Of a DNA stretch of 39,933 bases, positions 39,792-39,933 are shown piece by piece. Within the stretch, counting starts at the first letter, position 1. Each line of letters opens with the position of its first letter. Under the pieces are notes generated by a model. The model was not told where the DNA came from and made no database searches. It saw only the letters and a list, made by a program, of their open reading frames with translations. Both the position numbers and the translations under genes were made by a program. The stretch comes from Planctomycetota bacterium (GTDB lineage Bacteria; Planctomycetota; PLA2; JAEUHO01), in assembly GCA_028281445.1 (NCBI GenBank), contig JANQJW010000020.1, positions 1-39,933 of the forward strand, written 5' to 3'.

Positions 39792-39933
39792 AATTGCGCT
39801 CCCGATGCCTTGTGTCATTGTGCTGAATGGAAACATAGCAGAATTAAACTATCGCGTGGCCATTCTAGTTGGGTGATTCCCACCTCTACCGCACACCACA
39901 AGCCTAATGTTACTTGCCTATAGCACCAGTACG
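39715..39933. other. Low-GC terminal segment, likely chimeric or foreign sequence
   Basis: GC falls abruptly from about 65-70 percent to under 50 percent near 39,715 and stays low to the end. Codon use in the open frame changes at the same point. No gene, repeat or vector sequence is recognised in the segment. An assembly or cloning junction is the simplest explanation; recent insertion is the alternative. Confidence 0.6.

Overview
The window is 39,933 bases of high-GC (roughly 65-70 percent by eye), densely packed bacterial DNA. It encodes 27 protein genes, a partial tRNA at the left edge, and no IS element, prophage, CRISPR array or rRNA that I can see. No gap between genes exceeds about 220 bases. 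The genes point to a diderm bacterium: two lipid A biosynthesis enzymes (LpxD, LpxB), an outer-membrane beta-barrel candidate, and several lipoproteins. Long carboxypeptidase-regulatory-like repeat proteins, Sel1 and HEAT repeat proteins, and a sugar dehydrogenase/cytochrome fusion together suggest Planctomycetota or a neighbouring lineage. That assignment is inference from gene content; there is no rRNA here to confirm it.

Layout. At 1-6139, after the tRNA end, four leftward genes encode a SAM methyltransferase, a Sel1-repeat protein, a beta-barrel protein and a membrane-anchored HEAT-repeat protein. At 6307-10255 a rightward group carries argG, a translationally coupled P-loop protein, lipB and nadA (arginine, lipoate and NAD synthesis). 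At 10399-14875 are two tandem paralogous lipoproteins and a GntR regulator-ABC ATPase-permease operon with ATGA overlaps; a perfect inverted repeat abuts the GntR start codon. At 14995-21318 are a 976-aa repeat-domain protein, a RecB/Cas4-like nuclease with a predicted Fe-S cluster, and an unrecognised 792-aa membrane-anchored protein. At 21492-25487 a leftward operon encodes a small membrane protein, an alkaline-phosphatase-superfamily membrane transferase resembling eukaryotic GPI ethanolamine-phosphate transferases, and a LOG-like Rossmann protein. A UvrA-family ATPase follows. LpxB and a CPBP protease are divergent from LpxD. A 1,286-aa repeat-domain protein, a PQQ-type sugar dehydrogenase with two CxxCH sites, a membrane-anchored archaemetzincin and an Ig-like lipoprotein complete the right side.

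Two features cut across the window. Several genes have a TANNNT hexamer 6-8 bases upstream of an ATG or GTG and no Shine-Dalgarno, the arrangement expected for leaderless transcripts. The gaps between convergent genes hold palindromic, repeat-like DNA.

The last ~215 bases (from about 39,715) drop abruptly in GC and no longer look like the rest. The final gene is probably truncated there by an assembly or cloning junction. No single region stands out as a complete new defence or metabolic system. The best leads are the argG-coupled P-loop protein, the GPI-transferase-like operon and the leaderless promoter pattern.
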